Of a stretch of 64,000 nucleotides of DNA, positions 63,722-64,000 are shown one piece after another. This stretch comes from Pectinatus frisingensis. GTDB taxonomy: Bacteria; Bacillota; Negativicutes; Selenomonadales; Selenomonadaceae. Under the pieces are notes generated by a model. That model searched no databases. It was not told the origin of the DNA and was given only the letters and a program-made list of their open reading frames with translations. The stretch covers positions 90,367 through 154,366 of the forward strand of contig NZ_WIQU01000046.1 of NCBI RefSeq assembly GCF_015732285.1, in the 5' to 3' direction. The position numbers and the translations under genes are program-made. The stretch's first letter is position 1. Each line of letters starts with the position of its first letter.

Positions 63722-63773
63722 ATAAACTGTATATAATATAAATAACTATATATTTATATTATATACAGTTTAT
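63722..63773. repeat. Perfect 23-bp AT-rich inverted repeat
   Basis: Arms 63722-63744 (starting ATAAACTGTATATAATAT) and 63751-63773 (ending ATATTATATACAGTTTAT) are exactly complementary around the loop ACTATA. It lies 33 bases upstream of the heptosyltransferase start. There is no T-run; an operator, cruciform or terminator role is possible. Confidence 0.8.
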
Positions 63774-63865
63774 CAGATAAAGAAAGGAATTTAGTTAAAT
63801 ATATCATATCTTGGAATATATAAGATGCAGCTAATTTTCCAACATGTTATGAGAGCTGCTAACCT

Positions 63866-63996
63866 AAAGGCTCCCTTCCAGGGGAGCTGTCGGCGTAGCC
63901 GACTGAGGGGTTACCTTAAAACAAGGCAATATTTTGGATGCTGAAGTTTAAAGAGTAAACCCTCCCGTCATGGCTTACGCCATGCCACCCTCCCTG
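63866..63996 (+). repeat. Hairpin-rich dispersed repeat element
   Basis: Three compact hairpins: CTCCC-ttcca-GGGGAG (63871-63886), GTCGGC-gta-GCCGAC (63889-63903) and CATGGC-ttac-GCCATG (about 63970-63986). GAGGGGTT (63905-63912) can also pair with AACCCTC downstream. From memory this type of sequence is common as an interspersed repeat in gut Firmicutes; it carries no gene. Base composition is visibly more GC-rich than its surroundings. It may continue past the window edge. Confidence 0.65.
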
Positions 63997-64000
63997 TTAA

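Larger units (their letters stand above)
63690..64000. other. Right-end intergenic region
   Basis: 311 bases without a gene. It contains a perfect AT-rich inverted repeat (63722-63773), about 90 AT-rich bases with no other feature seen, and the hairpin-rich dispersed repeat (63866-63996). Confidence 0.6.

Overview
The window looks like a chromosome segment of a diderm Firmicute of the class Negativicutes (Selenomonadales-like; a Pectinatus/Megamonas-type genus is possible, but I cannot fix it). The core gene content and synteny are Firmicute: rimP-nusA-ylxR-ylxQ-infB-rbfA-nrnA-truB, yqeK-lytR-rsfS, mutS2, zapA, recA-recX, dnaG-rpoD and a CvfB-like protein. Two genes point to an outer membrane: a porin-like beta-barrel protein with signal peptide, coiled coil and C-terminal Phe (29430-30656), and a heptosyltransferase-family LPS glycosyltransferase (62712-63689). 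The DNA is AT-rich. No tRNA, rRNA operon, IS transposase, prophage or CRISPR array was seen.

Layout. 1-232 (-): N-terminus of a CCA-adding-type nucleotidyltransferase that runs off the left edge. 476-19449 (-): an ACT protein-hom-thrB operon; cheV; yqeK-lytR(LCP)-rsfS-cvfB; the RNase P RNA; a TrmH-type methyltransferase; PBP1A-tyrS-yebC-ruvC-ruvA; zapA-U32 peptidase-mutS2. 19855-33748 (+): an orphan exported DUF4127 protein; a four-subunit 2-oxoacid:ferredoxin oxidoreductase operon (korDABC); an RpiR regulator with a beta-glucoside PTS (IIC, IIB, IIA), a GH1 6-phospho-beta-glucosidase and the porin; ung; trmB-ftsW. 33785-37267 (-): dnaG, rpoD and a SAM-decarboxylase-like protein. 37507-41737 (+): pepD, an acyltransferase, rpmB and a PLP-dependent YnbB-type lyase. 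41805-43430 (-): an exported FN3-like/SGNH hydrolase. 43722-62647 (+): mfd, mazG, hup, an SDR, recA-recX, guaB, thyX-rlmB-yacP, then the rimP to truB translation operon. 62712-63689 (-): the heptosyltransferase. The last 130 bases hold part of a hairpin-rich dispersed repeat.

How the genes work together. The PTS block reads as one pathway: an outer-membrane channel, phosphorylating uptake, intracellular hydrolysis of the phosphodisaccharide, and a sugar-phosphate-sensing regulator with a candidate operator over the promoter -35. KorDABC would make or use acyl-CoA with reduced ferredoxin in anaerobic metabolism. The rest is replication, repair, translation and envelope housekeeping.

Most interesting. 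(1) A roughly 139-nt structured element occurs three times in intergenic DNA (270-404, 24558-24696, 30802-30940), with paired termini that change in a compensatory way. This suggests an undescribed structured RNA family or a MITE-like element. (2) The SAM-decarboxylase homologue at 33785-34279 keeps His68 and Cys83 but has Gly where the pyruvoyl-forming Ser63 should be, so it may be a pseudoenzyme. (3) Several genes carry a stable hairpin just downstream of the promoter.
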